A model generated the notes under the pieces. That model ran no database searches. It had not been told where the DNA came from and saw only the letters and a list, made by a program, of their open reading frames with translations. From Rhodanobacter glycinis (GTDB lineage: Bacteria; Pseudomonadota; Gammaproteobacteria; Xanthomonadales; Rhodanobacteraceae), in the NCBI RefSeq assembly GCF_006438785.1, contig NZ_RCZB01000006.1, positions 1 to 64,000 of the forward strand: DNA of 64,000 nucleotides. Direction: 5' to 3'. Below, piece after piece: positions 1-10,800 of this stretch (positions within the stretch are counted from its first letter, which is position 1; every line of letters begins with the position of its first letter). A program made the position numbers and the translations under genes.

Positions 1-51
1 GCCGATGGTAGTGTGGCTTTGCCATGCAAGAGTAGGTCACCGCCAGGGGCT
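1..51 (+). rRNA. rrf: 5S ribosomal RNA, 3' end (partial)
   Basis: The first ~50 bases match the conserved 3' part of bacterial 5S rRNA: GCCGATGGTAGTGTGG, then CCATGCAAGAGTAGG, then CCGCCAGGGG. The 5' part lies outside the window, so an rrn operon on the + strand ends here. The exact 3' end is approximate, because it is set by pairing with the 5' end, which is not visible. It is followed at once by a factor-independent terminator. Confidence 0.93.
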
Positions 52-58
52 TTATCCC

Positions 59-92
59 AAAAAACCTCCACCCGAAACGGTGGGGGTTTTTT
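59..92 (+). terminator. rho-independent terminator of the rRNA operon
   Basis: An A-rich arm and CCTCCACC pair, with one G-T wobble, with GGTGGGGG and a T6 run around a CGAAAC loop. It lies immediately downstream of the 5S rRNA. Confidence 0.9.
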
Positions 93-164
93 CTTGCCTG
101 CGCGTTGCTGTGGCGACCGCAGGTCGCGACCCGCAACAGGTCACCGCCAGGGGCTTTATCCTGG

Positions 165-190
165 AAGGCCTCCCCATCCGGGGAGGCCTT
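165..190 (+). terminator. second terminator-like hairpin after the rRNA operon
   Basis: AAGGCCTCCCC pairs perfectly with GGGGAGGCCTT around an ATCC loop (11 bp stem). Only a weak T-rich stretch follows (CGTCTTTG). It follows the second copy of the 5S tail. Confidence 0.7.
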
Positions 191-271
191 CGTCTTTGTG
201 GCGTTTGAGAACGCTTGCTGCCGCGATCGAAGATCGCAGGCTGCAACAGGTTACCGCCAGGGGCTTATCCC

Positions 272-303
272 AAAAACCTCCACCCGAAACGGTGGGGGTT
301 TTT
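272..303 (+). terminator. third terminator after the rRNA operon
   Basis: Near-identical copy of the first terminator (AAAAACCTCCACC, loop, GGTGGGGGTTTTT), placed after the third copy of the 5S tail. Confidence 0.8.
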
Positions 304-489
304 CTTGGCTGACGTTGCTGCGGCAACCGCAGGTCGCGACCCGCAACAGGCGCATTGGCTGTTGCTAAGCAATCCAGACCACCTGACGGCCGAGTGGCAG
401 ATCCGCCTGGACGACGGCTGGCCGCCAATCCGGCATCGCCTATGATGAGGAACGCGCTGCAGCCCAGCCAGCGTCTGAGGGAGTGACAC

Positions 490-1173
490 TTGTTCATTCA
501 CGTCGAAACACGTCGCCGCCCACGTTGGCATTGGGCAACCTTGCTGATCGTCACTCTTTGTGTGCTGTGCTTCGTGGGGCTGGCACTTACCCCTCCGCCT
601 CAACGGATTTCTCTGTTGTTGGAGTGGGGGACGGTGCCGGCAAACATCTTTGATCCACACGAAGCGTTGTTGCCGCAGCTTACCGATCCTGCCCTGCTAC
701 GCCTTTTTACGGCGTTGTTCATCCATGTGACTTGGCTGCATTTGCTCAGCAACCTGCTCTTTCTGGTGATCTTCGGATTGCCGGGCGAGCGCGCGCTGGG
801 TTCGCTGCGCTTTCTGTTGCTGTTCGTGATCGGTGGGATCATGGCCAACCTGATTGGTGCCTTGTCATTGGCGGGTGTGCGATTGCCGATCATCGGTTGC
901 AGCGGGGCAGTGTCCGCGGTAGTAGGCACCTATGTGGCGTTGTTTCCGCGCGCCAAGCTTGGCTTGGTGCTGCCGCTGGGGCTCTATCTGGAATTCGTAC
1001 GGGTCCCGGCATTTCTGCTGATCGGTATCTGGGTGCTGTTGCAATTGCTGTTCAGCTACGTCGGGCCGAGCTATGGCGCCTACGTATGGTGGGCGCACAT
1101 CGGTGGCTTTCTCTTTGGCCTGGTGTTTGCGCTGTTTTCACGCGAGTCGATTGCTCGCCGCCTGCGCGGCTGA
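490..1173 (+). CDS. rhomboid family intramembrane serine protease
   Basis: A 227-residue polytopic membrane protein of the rhomboid family, which cleaves transmembrane substrates inside the inner membrane. The catalytic serine is S138 in the GCSG motif (136-139), and the partner histidine is H203 in WWAHIGG. An HVTWLHLLSN segment (79-88) carries the conserved His and Asn of the TM2 region. Hydrophobic segments lie at about 16-34, 85-97, 106-130, 140-152, 173-190 and 203-217. The start is TTG at 490, chosen because GAGGGAG (477-483) sits 6 bases upstream. The gene converges with the amidotransferase (11 bases apart). The substrate cannot be told from sequence. Confidence 0.88.
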   Translation: MFIHVETRRRPRWHWATLLIVTLCVLCFVGLALTPPPQRISLLLEWGTVPANIFDPHEALLPQLTDPALLRLFTALFIHVTWLHLLSNLLFLVIFGLPGERALGSLRFLLLFVIGGIMANLIGALSLAGVRLPIIGCSGAVSAVVGTYVALFPRAKLGLVLPLGLYLEFVRVPAFLLIGIWVLLQLLFSYVGPSYGAYVWWAHIGGFLFGLVFALFSRESIARRLRG

Positions 1174-1184
1174 ATGTGCAAGCG

Positions 1185-1907
1185 TCACTCGGGAACCGCG
1201 CTCCAGCCGTGCCGCCGGGAAAACTGGCGAAGCAATCGCCGGGCGATCGGCGTGGCTGCCACCGCGCTGAAGATCTGCTGCGGGTCGGTGCCCTCCCCTC
1301 GCATGTCGGCATGCTTGCGCTTTATGTAGGCACGCATCACCTCCGCATTGAACTCCGGGTGAAACTGCGTGCTGATGGCGTGTGGTCCATAGCGCAGCAA
1401 TTGATGCGGATCACGCGCCGAGCGGGCCAGCACCGCTGTTCCAGCCGGAGGCTCAAGTACGCTCTGTTCGTGGGTGGTGTGCGCCCGGAAACTGGCGGGC
1501 AGCGCGAGCTGCTCGGACGCGGCGTCAGGGCTCAGCTCGATTGACCGTGTGCCAATTTCACGTCCGCCGGGCAGATAGTCGACGCGCCCACCCAGCGCAT
1601 GCGCCATCAATTGATGGCCATAGCAGACGCCGAACAGGGGTAGTTCGACGTCCATCGCGTCACGAAGCCAACCGGCCGTGCGCTCGCTCCACGCGGCGCG
1701 CTCGGTCACCATGGCTGCCGATCCGGTAATCATGGCGCCAGCGACCTCATGCGGCGCCGGCAGCGCTTCACCGGAGGCCACATCGACTATCCGCAGTTGT
1801 TGCAGGCGGAGCCCCGCACCGAGTCGGAACCAATGGGGAAAATCGCCATGACGGGCGCGGATTGAATCCGGCGCGCGACCGGTTCGGATGATCAATACAG
1901 GTTTCAT
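1185..1907 (-). CDS. class I glutamine amidotransferase (GMP-synthase-like domain protein)
   Basis: A 240-residue stand-alone class I glutamine amidotransferase domain. The nucleophile C95 is in GVCYGHQ, and the rest of the triad is H183 and E185 in the HPEF motif. MITGS (59-63) forms the usual oxyanion strand. Free-standing members of this family (GuaA-N-terminal-like) transfer or hydrolyse glutamine amide nitrogen, but the acceptor here is unknown; there is no synthetase domain and no biosynthetic neighbour. It starts 33 bases after the stop of the upstream GspE-like gene on the same strand, so the two may be co-transcribed. It converges on the rhomboid gene. Confidence 0.85.
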   Translation of the reverse strand: MKPVLIIRTGRAPDSIRARHGDFPHWFRLGAGLRLQQLRIVDVASGEALPAPHEVAGAMITGSAAMVTERAAWSERTAGWLRDAMDVELPLFGVCYGHQLMAHALGGRVDYLPGGREIGTRSIELSPDAASEQLALPASFRAHTTHEQSVLEPPAGTAVLARSARDPHQLLRYGPHAISTQFHPEFNAEVMRAYIKRKHADMRGEGTDPQQIFSAVAATPIARRLLRQFSRRHGWSAVPE

Positions 1908-1940
1908 GCAAGGGATGCGTCGTGAACGGTTTGGCCGTCT

Positions 1941-3761
1941 TTACGGCTGAGTATCGTCGAATGCGTCAATCGGCGGCAACACGGTGAGAATCTCCTGCAC
2001 TGTGGTGAGCCCGGCGGCTACCTGGTCGGCAGCGGAGATGCGCAACGGGCGCATGCCTTCGGACAGTGCCGCCTGACCAAAGCCACTCAGGTCGAGCTGT
2101 GCCGAGATCAATCCGCGTAACCGTGGCGAGAGTCTCATCATTTCGTAGATACCGGTGCGGCCCATGAAGCCTGTATTGCGGCATTCCAGGCAACCCACCG
2201 GCTCAAATACCTGTTCCGGCACCGGAATGTCCCAGCCATGAGTGAGAACCGTCCATGCCTGCGGATCTTGCGTCGCCGTCTGCTTGCAGTGCGGGCACAG
2301 GGTGCGCACCAACCGCTGCGCAACCACGCCGGTCAGGGTCGACTGGATCAGGTAGTGCGGTACGCCCAGGTCGAGCAGGCGGGTAACCGCGCTCGGCGCG
2401 TCGTTGGTATGCAGAGTGGACAACACCAGATGGCCGGTCAGCGAGGCTTGCACCGCGATCTGTGCGGTCTCAAGGTCACGGATCTCGCCAACCATGATGA
2501 TGTCCGGGTCCTGTCGCAGCAGCGTGCGCACGCCGGCCGCGAAATCCAGATCGATCGCCGCGTGTACCTGCATCTGGTTGAATTCGGGCGAGACCATCTC
2601 GATCGGATCTTCCACCGTGCACACGTTGAGCTCCGGTGTGGCCAGATGCTTCAGGGTGGAATACAGCGTGGTGGTCTTGCCCGAGCCAGTTGGCCCGGTG
2701 ACCAGCACGATGCCGTGCGGGCGTTCGACCATGCTGCGCCAGTTGGCGCTCTCGCCGGGGGAAAAGCCCAGCTGGGCGAAATCCTTGACGACCAGATCCG
2801 GGTCGAAGATGCGCATCACCACCTTTTCGCCGAATGCGGTGGGCATGTTCGATATGCGCAACTCCACCTCGCGGCCGGAAGCCGAGCGGGTCTTGATGCG
2901 ACCATCCTGCGGGCGGCGCTTCTCGGCAACGTCCATACGCGCGAGGATCTTGATGCGCGCCGTCACCGCGGTCATCACTGGCGCGGGAAGCTCGAACACC
3001 TTCTGCATGATGCCGTCGATGCGGAAGCGGATATGCCCGGTGTCGCGGCGGGGTTCCAGATGGATGTCGGACGCGCGCTGTTCGAACGCGTACTGCAGCA
3101 GCCAGTCGACGATGTGCACGACATGGCGATCGTCGGCACCGACTTCGCCAGTCTTGCCCAGTTCGACCAGCTGCTCGAAGTTGAGGATGGCAGCGGAACT
3201 GTCGTTGCCGGTCTTGGCATCCTGCGCCAGCTGGATCGAGCGCTGGACACCGTAGAACTCTTGCAGGTAGCGATTGATGTCGATCGGGCTGGCCACGACA
3301 CGCTTGATGTCCCGCCGCAGCATCTGCGCCAGATCGGGAGCCCAGCCCGCATCAAAGGGCTCACTTGTGGCAAATGTCACCTCGCCCGGGGCAGCCGCGA
3401 TCGGCAGGATGCGATGGCGCTTGGCGTAGGCGTGGCTCACCACCTGGGTCACCGAGGCGACGTTGATCTTCATCGGATCGATCTTCAGATATGGCAACCC
3501 GGCGTGACCGGCCAGCCATTCGGTCAGGTTTTCCAGGCTCAGTGGCCGGCCCGTTCCGTTCTGGTTCGCCAGTTTGGCGTTGGCGATCAATACCAGCGGG
3601 TGCAACTCCACCATGCTGCGACCGGCCCGAGCCCCCATGCGCACCTGTTTGGCATCTTCGGCCAGCAGGTAGCCGTCGACCACCAGCGCCGCCAGCAAGT
3701 CATCAAGTTCCAGTCGACCGCGGCGACCGAGCAGGGATGCAATTTGTGGTGATGCGGCCAT
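1941..3761 (-). CDS. GspE/PulE/PilB family secretion or type IV pilus assembly ATPase
   Basis: A 606-residue cytoplasmic hexameric ATPase of type II secretion/type IV pilus systems. The N-terminal ~150 residues look like a MshEN/T2SSE-N domain. The ATPase core has Walker A GPTGSGKTTT (about 356-365), an Asp box (TVEDPIE), a Walker B-like DPDIIMVGE and a His box (STLHTND). A C-terminal zinc-binding tetracysteine is present (CPHC ... CLEC). ATG 3761 is preferred over upstream in-frame codons because GGGGGA lies about 8 bases before it. No pilin, platform protein (PilC/GspF) or secretin gene is adjacent, so its partners are elsewhere. It is divergent from glyQ. Confidence 0.9.
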   Translation of the reverse strand: MAASPQIASLLGRRGRLELDDLLAALVVDGYLLAEDAKQVRMGARAGRSMVELHPLVLIANAKLANQNGTGRPLSLENLTEWLAGHAGLPYLKIDPMKINVASVTQVVSHAYAKRHRILPIAAAPGEVTFATSEPFDAGWAPDLAQMLRRDIKRVVASPIDINRYLQEFYGVQRSIQLAQDAKTGNDSSAAILNFEQLVELGKTGEVGADDRHVVHIVDWLLQYAFEQRASDIHLEPRRDTGHIRFRIDGIMQKVFELPAPVMTAVTARIKILARMDVAEKRRPQDGRIKTRSASGREVELRISNMPTAFGEKVVMRIFDPDLVVKDFAQLGFSPGESANWRSMVERPHGIVLVTGPTGSGKTTTLYSTLKHLATPELNVCTVEDPIEMVSPEFNQMQVHAAIDLDFAAGVRTLLRQDPDIIMVGEIRDLETAQIAVQASLTGHLVLSTLHTNDAPSAVTRLLDLGVPHYLIQSTLTGVVAQRLVRTLCPHCKQTATQDPQAWTVLTHGWDIPVPEQVFEPVGCLECRNTGFMGRTGIYEMMRLSPRLRGLISAQLDLSGFGQAALSEGMRPLRISAADQVAAGLTTVQEILTVLPPIDAFDDTQP

Positions 3762-3859
3762 CCGGATATATCCCCCGTGGTGCTTTTGCCGGCCGTATGT
3801 CCAGTGGGAAAGCAAGCTGAAGCTATACTAACGCGCTTTACCCAAGGTCACGGAAAGCC

Positions 3860-4763
<904 letters not shown>

Positions 4764-4771
<8 letters not shown>

Positions 4772-6911
4772 GTACAAGCCACTGTTGATCGAACTTGGCA
4801 CCGAGGAATTGCCGCCGAAGGCGCTGGACGAGCTCTCCGCGGCATTCATGCGCGGCGTCTGCGATGGCCTGGCCAAACGCGGCATTCTCGCGGAGCTGGA
4901 TCTGGCCCAGGCGTATGCGTCGCCGCGCCGACTGGCCGTGCACATTCCCGGCGTGGCCGCGACCCAGCCCGAACAGGCGATCGAACGTCGAGGCCCGGCA
5001 TTGAGTGCCGCGCTTGATGCCGAGGGGCAGCCGTCCAAGGCACTGCTCGGTTTTGCGCAATCCTGCGGGGTTTCGGTCGAACAGTTGGATAAGCTGCAGA
5101 CCGACAAGGGCGCATGGTTCGTCTGGCGTACCGTCAAGCCCGGTCAGACGGTGGCGTCACTGGTGCCGGAAATCGTCGATGAGGCGCTGAAGACGTTGCC
5201 GATCCCCCGACCCATGCGTTGGGCCGATCACGATTACAGTTTCGTGCGTCCGGTGCATTGGCTCGTCATCCTGCATGGCGCCGAGATCATCGACGGTGAA
5301 GTCCTTGGCCTGAAAAGCGGCCGCAAGTCGCGCGGCCATCGTTTCATGCACCCGCAACCGGTGCATGTGGCCGATGCCGACGGCTGGCTGGATGCAATGC
5401 GCGCCTGCAATGTGTTGGCCGATCCGCGCGAGCGACGCCAGCGCATCCGCGACCAGATCGGGCAGCTGGCCGGATCGACCGGCGGCATACCGCGTCTTGA
5501 CGACACGCTGCTGGACGAACTGGCCAACCTCACCGAATGGCCGGTGGCGATCGCCTGCACGTTCGAGCGCGAGTTCCTCAGTGTGCCGCCGGAGGCTCTG
5601 GTGACCACCATGGTGACGAACCAGAAGTTCGTGCCGGTGTTCGACGCCGACGGCAAGCTGACCGAGCATTTCATCGGCGTCGCGAACATCGACAGCAAGG
5701 ATCCGGCTGAAATCCGCAAGGGTTACGAGCGGGTGATCCGGCCGCGCTTCGCGGACGCCAAGTTCTTCTGGGACGAAGACCTGAAGACGCCATTGGCAAG
5801 CTATCAGGAACAGCTCAAGGGCGTCACCTACCAGCAGGCGCTGGGCAGCCTGTGGGACAAGAGTGTGCGCGTGGCCGAACTGGCGCGGATCATCGCTAAC
5901 CGGGTTGGCGTCGATGCTGCCGCAGCCACCCGCGCGGCGAGCTTGAGCAAGTGTGATCTGTTGACCCGTATGGTCGGCGAGTTTCCCGAACTGCAAGGCG
6001 TGATGGGGCGCTATTACGCCAGCCATCACGGTGAGCCGGCAGATGTGGCCGAGGCACTGGACAGTTATTATCAGCCGCGTTTCGGCGGTGATGCGATCGC
6101 CGTCGGCAAGCTTGGTCAGGTACTGGCCGTGGCCGAACGGCTGGATACCCTGGCCGGCATTTTCGCTGTCGGCATGAAGCCGGGCGGCAACAAGGACCCG
6201 TTCGCCCTGCGCCGGGCCGCGCTGGGTTTGGCGCGTACGTTGATCGAAGCCAGCGTGGAGCTGGATCTGCGTGGCAGTTTCGTGGAGGCGCTGGAACTGT
6301 TGCCAGATACCGCGCTGGCAGCAGGACTCAAACCCGGCAAGGACGGCAAACCGCCGACGCTGAACGCGGGTCAACGGCGTGCGATCCTGGTCGATGAACT
6401 GTACGACTTTGTACTCGATCGCCTGCGCGGCTATTACGCCGAGCAGGGTTTCGACAGCGCGCAATTTGAAGCCGTGCTGGCAGTGCAGCCGGCCAGCCTG
6501 GCTGATTTCGACCGGCGCCTGCGCGCCGTGGCCGAGTTCAACCGGCGCCCGGAAGCGGCCAGCCTGGCCGCCGCCAACAAGCGTGTTGCAAACATTCTGC
6601 GCAAGCAGGCCGAAGAGGCGGGCGCCCCCGCTCTTGGCCGCATTGTTGATCCGGCGCATTTCGAGGCGGATGCAGAGCGCGAACTGGCCGACGCATTGGC
6701 GGCGGCGCAAAGGGAGACCGTGGATGCGCTCGATACCGGCGACTACGCCGCCGTATTGACCCGCCTGTCGCAACTGCAGGCACCGGTGGACGCGTTCTTC
6801 GACAGGGTGCTGGTCAACGCCGACGATCCTGCCGTGCGGGCCAATCGACTGGCCCTGCTCGGACAACTGAAGGCACAGTTCAGCGCCATCGCTGATATTG
6901 CCCTGCTCTGA
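4764..6911 (+). CDS. glyS: glycine--tRNA ligase beta subunit
   Basis: A 715-residue beta subunit of tetrameric glycyl-tRNA synthetase, involved in tRNA recognition. It opens with the family signature LLIELGTEELPPKAL and contains the conserved GKLGQVLAVAERLDTLAGIF and GNKDPFALRRAALG segments. The C-terminal anticodon-binding part contains the DFDRRLRAVAEF segment (about 590-601). Length and domain order are normal. It overlaps glyQ by 8 bases, so the two form an operon. It converges with the XRE regulator 70 bases downstream. A weak GCAGCC/GGCTGC hairpin without a T run (6932-6947) lies between them. Confidence 0.98.
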
Positions 6912-6981
6912 GCGGGCTCAAACGAAGCGCGGCAGCCATCGGGCTGCGGCGTTTGCTGGGACGGCGGTGTGGCCGGTCGGG

Positions 6982-7536
6982 TCAGGCTGTGCTGCGTTCC
7001 TTGCGGATACGCTCGGCCAGCTGATGGTTGAACGTCACCATGGCCAGCGGGTCCACGTGCGAGCCGCCGGGACCCAGGATTTCATAGAGCTGACTCAGCA
7101 GATCGGTGTGGTCGGACAAGGACAGCTGGCTATCGGCCAGGTTCAGTTCCGACTGCAGGATTCGCACAGCGGTGTTGAGGCGCTGGGCATCGACAGCCAT
7201 GCCAGCGACGTGACCATCCGGATTGGATCGGGGCCGGTGTGGGGTCATCTTTTCCGAACTGTACTGGTCATCCATGTTGGGGGCGCTGGGATCCAACTGC
7301 AAAGCGCCCTCGCCCGCGACCAACCAGACCAATGAAATGCCCAGCGTGCGTGACAACGTGACACAGCGCGCGCGCGAGGGGTCAGTGTTGCCATCGCGCC
7401 AGCTGCGCACCACGCCTTCGGAAAAACCGCACATCCTGGCGATCTCCGTTGCGCTGCCAACGCGTTGGATCAGCAATTTTATGCGCTCCGAAAAACTGCC
7501 AGGTACAGAAGGAGTCGTGGGTTTTTGCGCGTTCAT
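6982..7536 (-). CDS. XRE-family helix-turn-helix transcriptional regulator
   Basis: A 184-residue protein with an N-terminal cro/C1-type helix-turn-helix (about 14-75: FSERIKLLIQRV, ATEIARMCGFSEGVVRSWRD, LSRTLGISLVWLVAGEG), the layout seen in phage-repressor-like regulators. The C-terminal half (about 115-184) is not a recognisable peptidase or ligand domain; it is helical and matches nothing I can name. The gene is divergent from the TonB-dependent receptor at 7821 with 284 bases between starts, so control of that receptor is a plausible but unproven role. No strong Shine-Dalgarno precedes ATG 7536. No phage genes are nearby. Confidence 0.8.
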   Translation of the reverse strand: MNAQKPTTPSVPGSFSERIKLLIQRVGSATEIARMCGFSEGVVRSWRDGNTDPSRARCVTLSRTLGISLVWLVAGEGALQLDPSAPNMDDQYSSEKMTPHRPRSNPDGHVAGMAVDAQRLNTAVRILQSELNLADSQLSLSDHTDLLSQLYEILGPGGSHVDPLAMVTFNHQLAERIRKERSTA

Positions 7537-7665
7537 GGGCTTGGCCAGAAGGGGGTTTTCTAGGCGTATGTGAGTACATCCGCGCTACGCAAGATAGTGG
7601 TGTCGAGGGCAAATTAAAGTTATGAAAGTGTTGACCTTCGCGATTTCTTGAACTAACGTCGCAAT

Positions 7666-7681
7666 AACTTGCGCAAAAGTT
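7666..7681. promoter_or_regulatory. possible operator dyad in the XRE/receptor divergent intergenic region
   Basis: AACTT-GCGCAA-AAGTT is an imperfect dyad that overlaps the palindrome TTGCGCAA (7669-7676). It lies in the 284-base AT-richer gap (7537-7820) between the divergent XRE regulator and the TonB-dependent receptor. A TTGACC (7630-7635) with TAACGT 17 bases later is a weak promoter candidate reading toward the receptor. Nothing else is evident in this gap. Confidence 0.3.
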
Positions 7682-7820
7682 GTGCGGGAAACGTACATTA
7701 AATCATGTGAATCGGCGTCGGCTAGACCATTCGCTTGAGATTTGTCCTTGGATGCCACGAACACACAAAAAGTTTCATGTGCCCAGACAGTTAGGGCTGA
7801 ACCTTGGGGAGTTACCACTT

Positions 7821-10800
7821 ATGAATTCACGTAAAAATTTCACGACGACTCAGTTGCGCCGTACGTCTCTGGCGATTGGGCTCGGCCTGTGCATTGTTGG
7901 CACCAGCGTACTAGCGCAGTCGACGACAGGTAGCATTTTCGGCCAAGCGCAGGTCGGCGAAACCGTGCTGATCAAGAGTACCTCGGGCATCACCCGCCAG
8001 GTGGCTGTCGATTCGACCGGTCACTACACGGTGGGTTCGCTCCCCTTGGGTGACTATACGGTTACCCTGCAGCGCAACGGTCAGACTGTCGATTCGCGTT
8101 CAAACGTCACGCTGCGCGTGGGTTCCGGTACCGAAGTTTCCTTCGGTGGCCAGAACGCTCAGACTCTTTCCGCGGTCACCGTCCAGGCCAACGCCTTGCC
8201 GACGATTGACGTGAGCTCGGTCGATTCGCGTACCGTCATCACGGCTCAACAGCTTGCGCGCCTGCCGATTGCACGCAGCGCAGAGGCAATCGCCTTGCTG
8301 GCGCCCGGCGTCGTTGCAGGCAGCGGCTATTTCACTGGCACGACTGGCGGCTCCGTAGTCTCCTTTGGCGGATCTTCTGTTACGGAGAACGCTTACTACA
8401 TCAATGGTTTCAATACGACCGATCCACTGAGCGGACTTGGTGGTCTGACCCTTCCGTACGGCTCCATCGATCAGCAGGAAGTGCTCAGTGGTGGTTATGG
8501 TGCTGCCTACGGCCGTTCCGATGGTGGCGTGATCAGCCAGGTCGGCAAACGTGGCACTAATGAATGGCATTTCGGTGCGCAGGTGCAATGGACTCCGAAG
8601 TCGCTCAAGTCCGACAAGCGGAATTACTACTACGGTCCTGGCCCGTTGAACGGGGAGATTCTGAACAGTAACAAGAACGACAAGTCCTGGACGACGACCG
8701 AGTCCGCTTATGTGGGCGGTCCGCTAATTCAAGACAAGCTGTTCTTCTTCGCTGCCGTGGAAGGCGAGCGCAACGACGGTAGTCAAGTCCTGTCGTCCTC
8801 AACGTCCAAGAGCCAGACCTACCGCTACGACAATCCGAAGTGGTACGGCAAGCTAGATTGGAACATCAACAGCAGCAATATTCTGGAGCTGACGGGCGCC
8901 TCGAGCAAGGAGTCCTACCAGAACGACTACTACGATTACGACAACGATACTCAGACGCGTGGTGCGTTCAGCTCCCACGGCGAGTCGCACAAGTATGGCT
9001 CAGATCTTTACAGCGCCAAGTTCACCAGCTACATCACGGATGATCTGACGCTTACCGCCTTGTACGGCAAGATGAAGAGCATCTATTACACGACGGTCCC
9101 TGGCTATGATCCGACGTTCGTCCATATTTTTGGGCCCGCGAACCAGAATCCAGCCCTGAACGGCGGCAGCATCATCAACAACAGCCAGATTCTGGGGCGT
9201 ATTGCAAATCCGGCGCACAAGTCCAGCAACACGAACTTGCGTGTCGATCTCAGCTACCGGCTTGGGGATCATACGATCACCGCCGGTATCGATAACCAGC
9301 AGGTAGCGGATATCGACGACAGCACGATTGTGTCCGGCCCGGGCTACGCGTGGGAGTACGGCAAGAAGGCCGCTGGCAGCTACATCACCGGCGGCCCCGC
9401 GGCTAACGGTGCGGATTGGCAGTCGAAGCCATGGGTAGAGCCAACGCCAAACGGCTACTTTGTTGATCGATATCTCTACCAGAACGGTTCGACGGTCACC
9501 ACTAATCAGCGCGCTCAATACATCGAGGACGCTTGGCAGATAACAGATCGTTGGTTGGTCAAGCTCGGCCTACGCAACGACCAGTTCACCAATAACAATG
9601 GCGACGGCGTTCCCTACCTTCGCCTGACCAGCCCGCAGTTTGCTCCGCGCGTAGGCTTCAGCTGGGATGTCAACGGTGATTCGAGCTTCAAAGTCTACGG
9701 CAATGCTGGTCGCTACTATCTCGCCATGCCAGCCTCGGTTGCGCTTCGCTCGGCTGGCAAGTCGTTGTATACCCGCGAGTACTTTACCTATACAGGTATT
9801 GATTCCAACGGCTATCCGACCGGCTTGGCGCCGATTCAGACCAGCACCGGCGGTCCGATCTCAGCGAACCTCGAGTACGGCATAGCTCGCGATCCCAAAA
9901 CGGCGGCGGCCACCAACTTGAAGTCGGAGTATCAGGACGAATACATCCTTGGCTTCGACAAGCAGCTCAACGACACGTGGACGTTTGGCGCCAAGGCGAC
10001 TTACCGTAACCTGCGCGCCGCCATCGATGACGTCGGCGACACGGGTGCGATCGCGGACAAGATGGCCGCGATGGGTATTGACCCGGCAGATGTGGGTACT
10101 ATCTATGGTAGCTACCTCTTCAATCCGGGCCAGACCAACATCTTCAAGATCGCCAAGGCCGACGGCAGCGGTTATTACGATGTCCCGATGACCAACGCAG
10201 ACTTCCATTTCAACACGACCCTGAAGCGCAAGTACTACGGGTTGGAGCTCTATCTTGAGCATGCGTTTGATGGCAAGTGGTTCGGCAAGGTTGACTACTT
10301 GTTCTCGCGCAGCTACGGCAACAGCGAAGGTCAGGTGCGCACCGATATCGGCCAGGAAGACGTCTCGGCCACGGTGGACTGGGATTACTCCTATGTAATG
10401 GATTACGCCAATGGTGCCCTGGCTAACGACCGTCGTCATCAGATCAAGGCCTATGGCTCCTACCAACTGGCGTCGGAATGGATGGTATCTGGGAACTTGG
10501 CAATCTTGTCAGGTGCCCCGAAGACCTGCTTGGGCTATTACGGTGCTAACGAAACCAACCCCGGTTTGGGCTATGGCGATTACTATCACTTCTGCTACGG
10601 GGAGATTTCGTCGCCTGGCAAAAACCGCCAGGCTTGGACGTATACCCTGAGCTTGGGTGCCGAATACCGTCCGGAATGGGCGGACAAGAAGCTCGCCTTC
10701 AACGCAACGGTCTACAACGTGTTTGATCAGCAGAAGATCACACAGACGTATGCCAATGCAGGTGACAAGAGCGAACCCGATCCGAGTTTCAATAGCCCGC

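Larger units (their letters stand above)
34..350 (+). repeat. tandem duplication of 5S tail, terminator and REP-like spacer (about 105 bp unit)
   Basis: The segment AGGTCACCGCCAGGGGCTTT, which is the 5S 3' end, starts at 34 and recurs at 138. A slightly diverged copy (AGGTTACCGCCAGGGGCTTA) starts at 248. Each copy is followed by its own hairpin terminator (59-92, 165-190, 272-303). The copies are separated by GTTGCTG...CGCAACAGG spacers containing small palindromes: GCGACC-GCA-GGTCGC near 113-127 and GCGATC-GAA-GATCGC near 223-237. A further spacer at about 313-350 has no 5S tail after it. Copy spacing is 104 and 110 bases. The region 351-476 carries nothing recognisable beyond the upstream region of the rhomboid gene. 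Confidence 0.85.

Noticed and set aside
2238..3752. 504-codon open frame on the plus strand antisense to the GspE/PilB gene
   Set aside because: Opposite to a complete, motif-rich ATPase gene; composition (many His, Arg, Gln) is that of a reverse-strand shadow and it has no motif or ribosome-binding site.
5157..6866. 569-codon open frame antisense to glyS
   Set aside because: glyS is complete and unambiguous; the frame is a by-product of high GC content.
6932..6947. GCAGCC/GGCTGC hairpin after glyS as a terminator
   Set aside because: Stem of six pairs without a T run; too weak to call.
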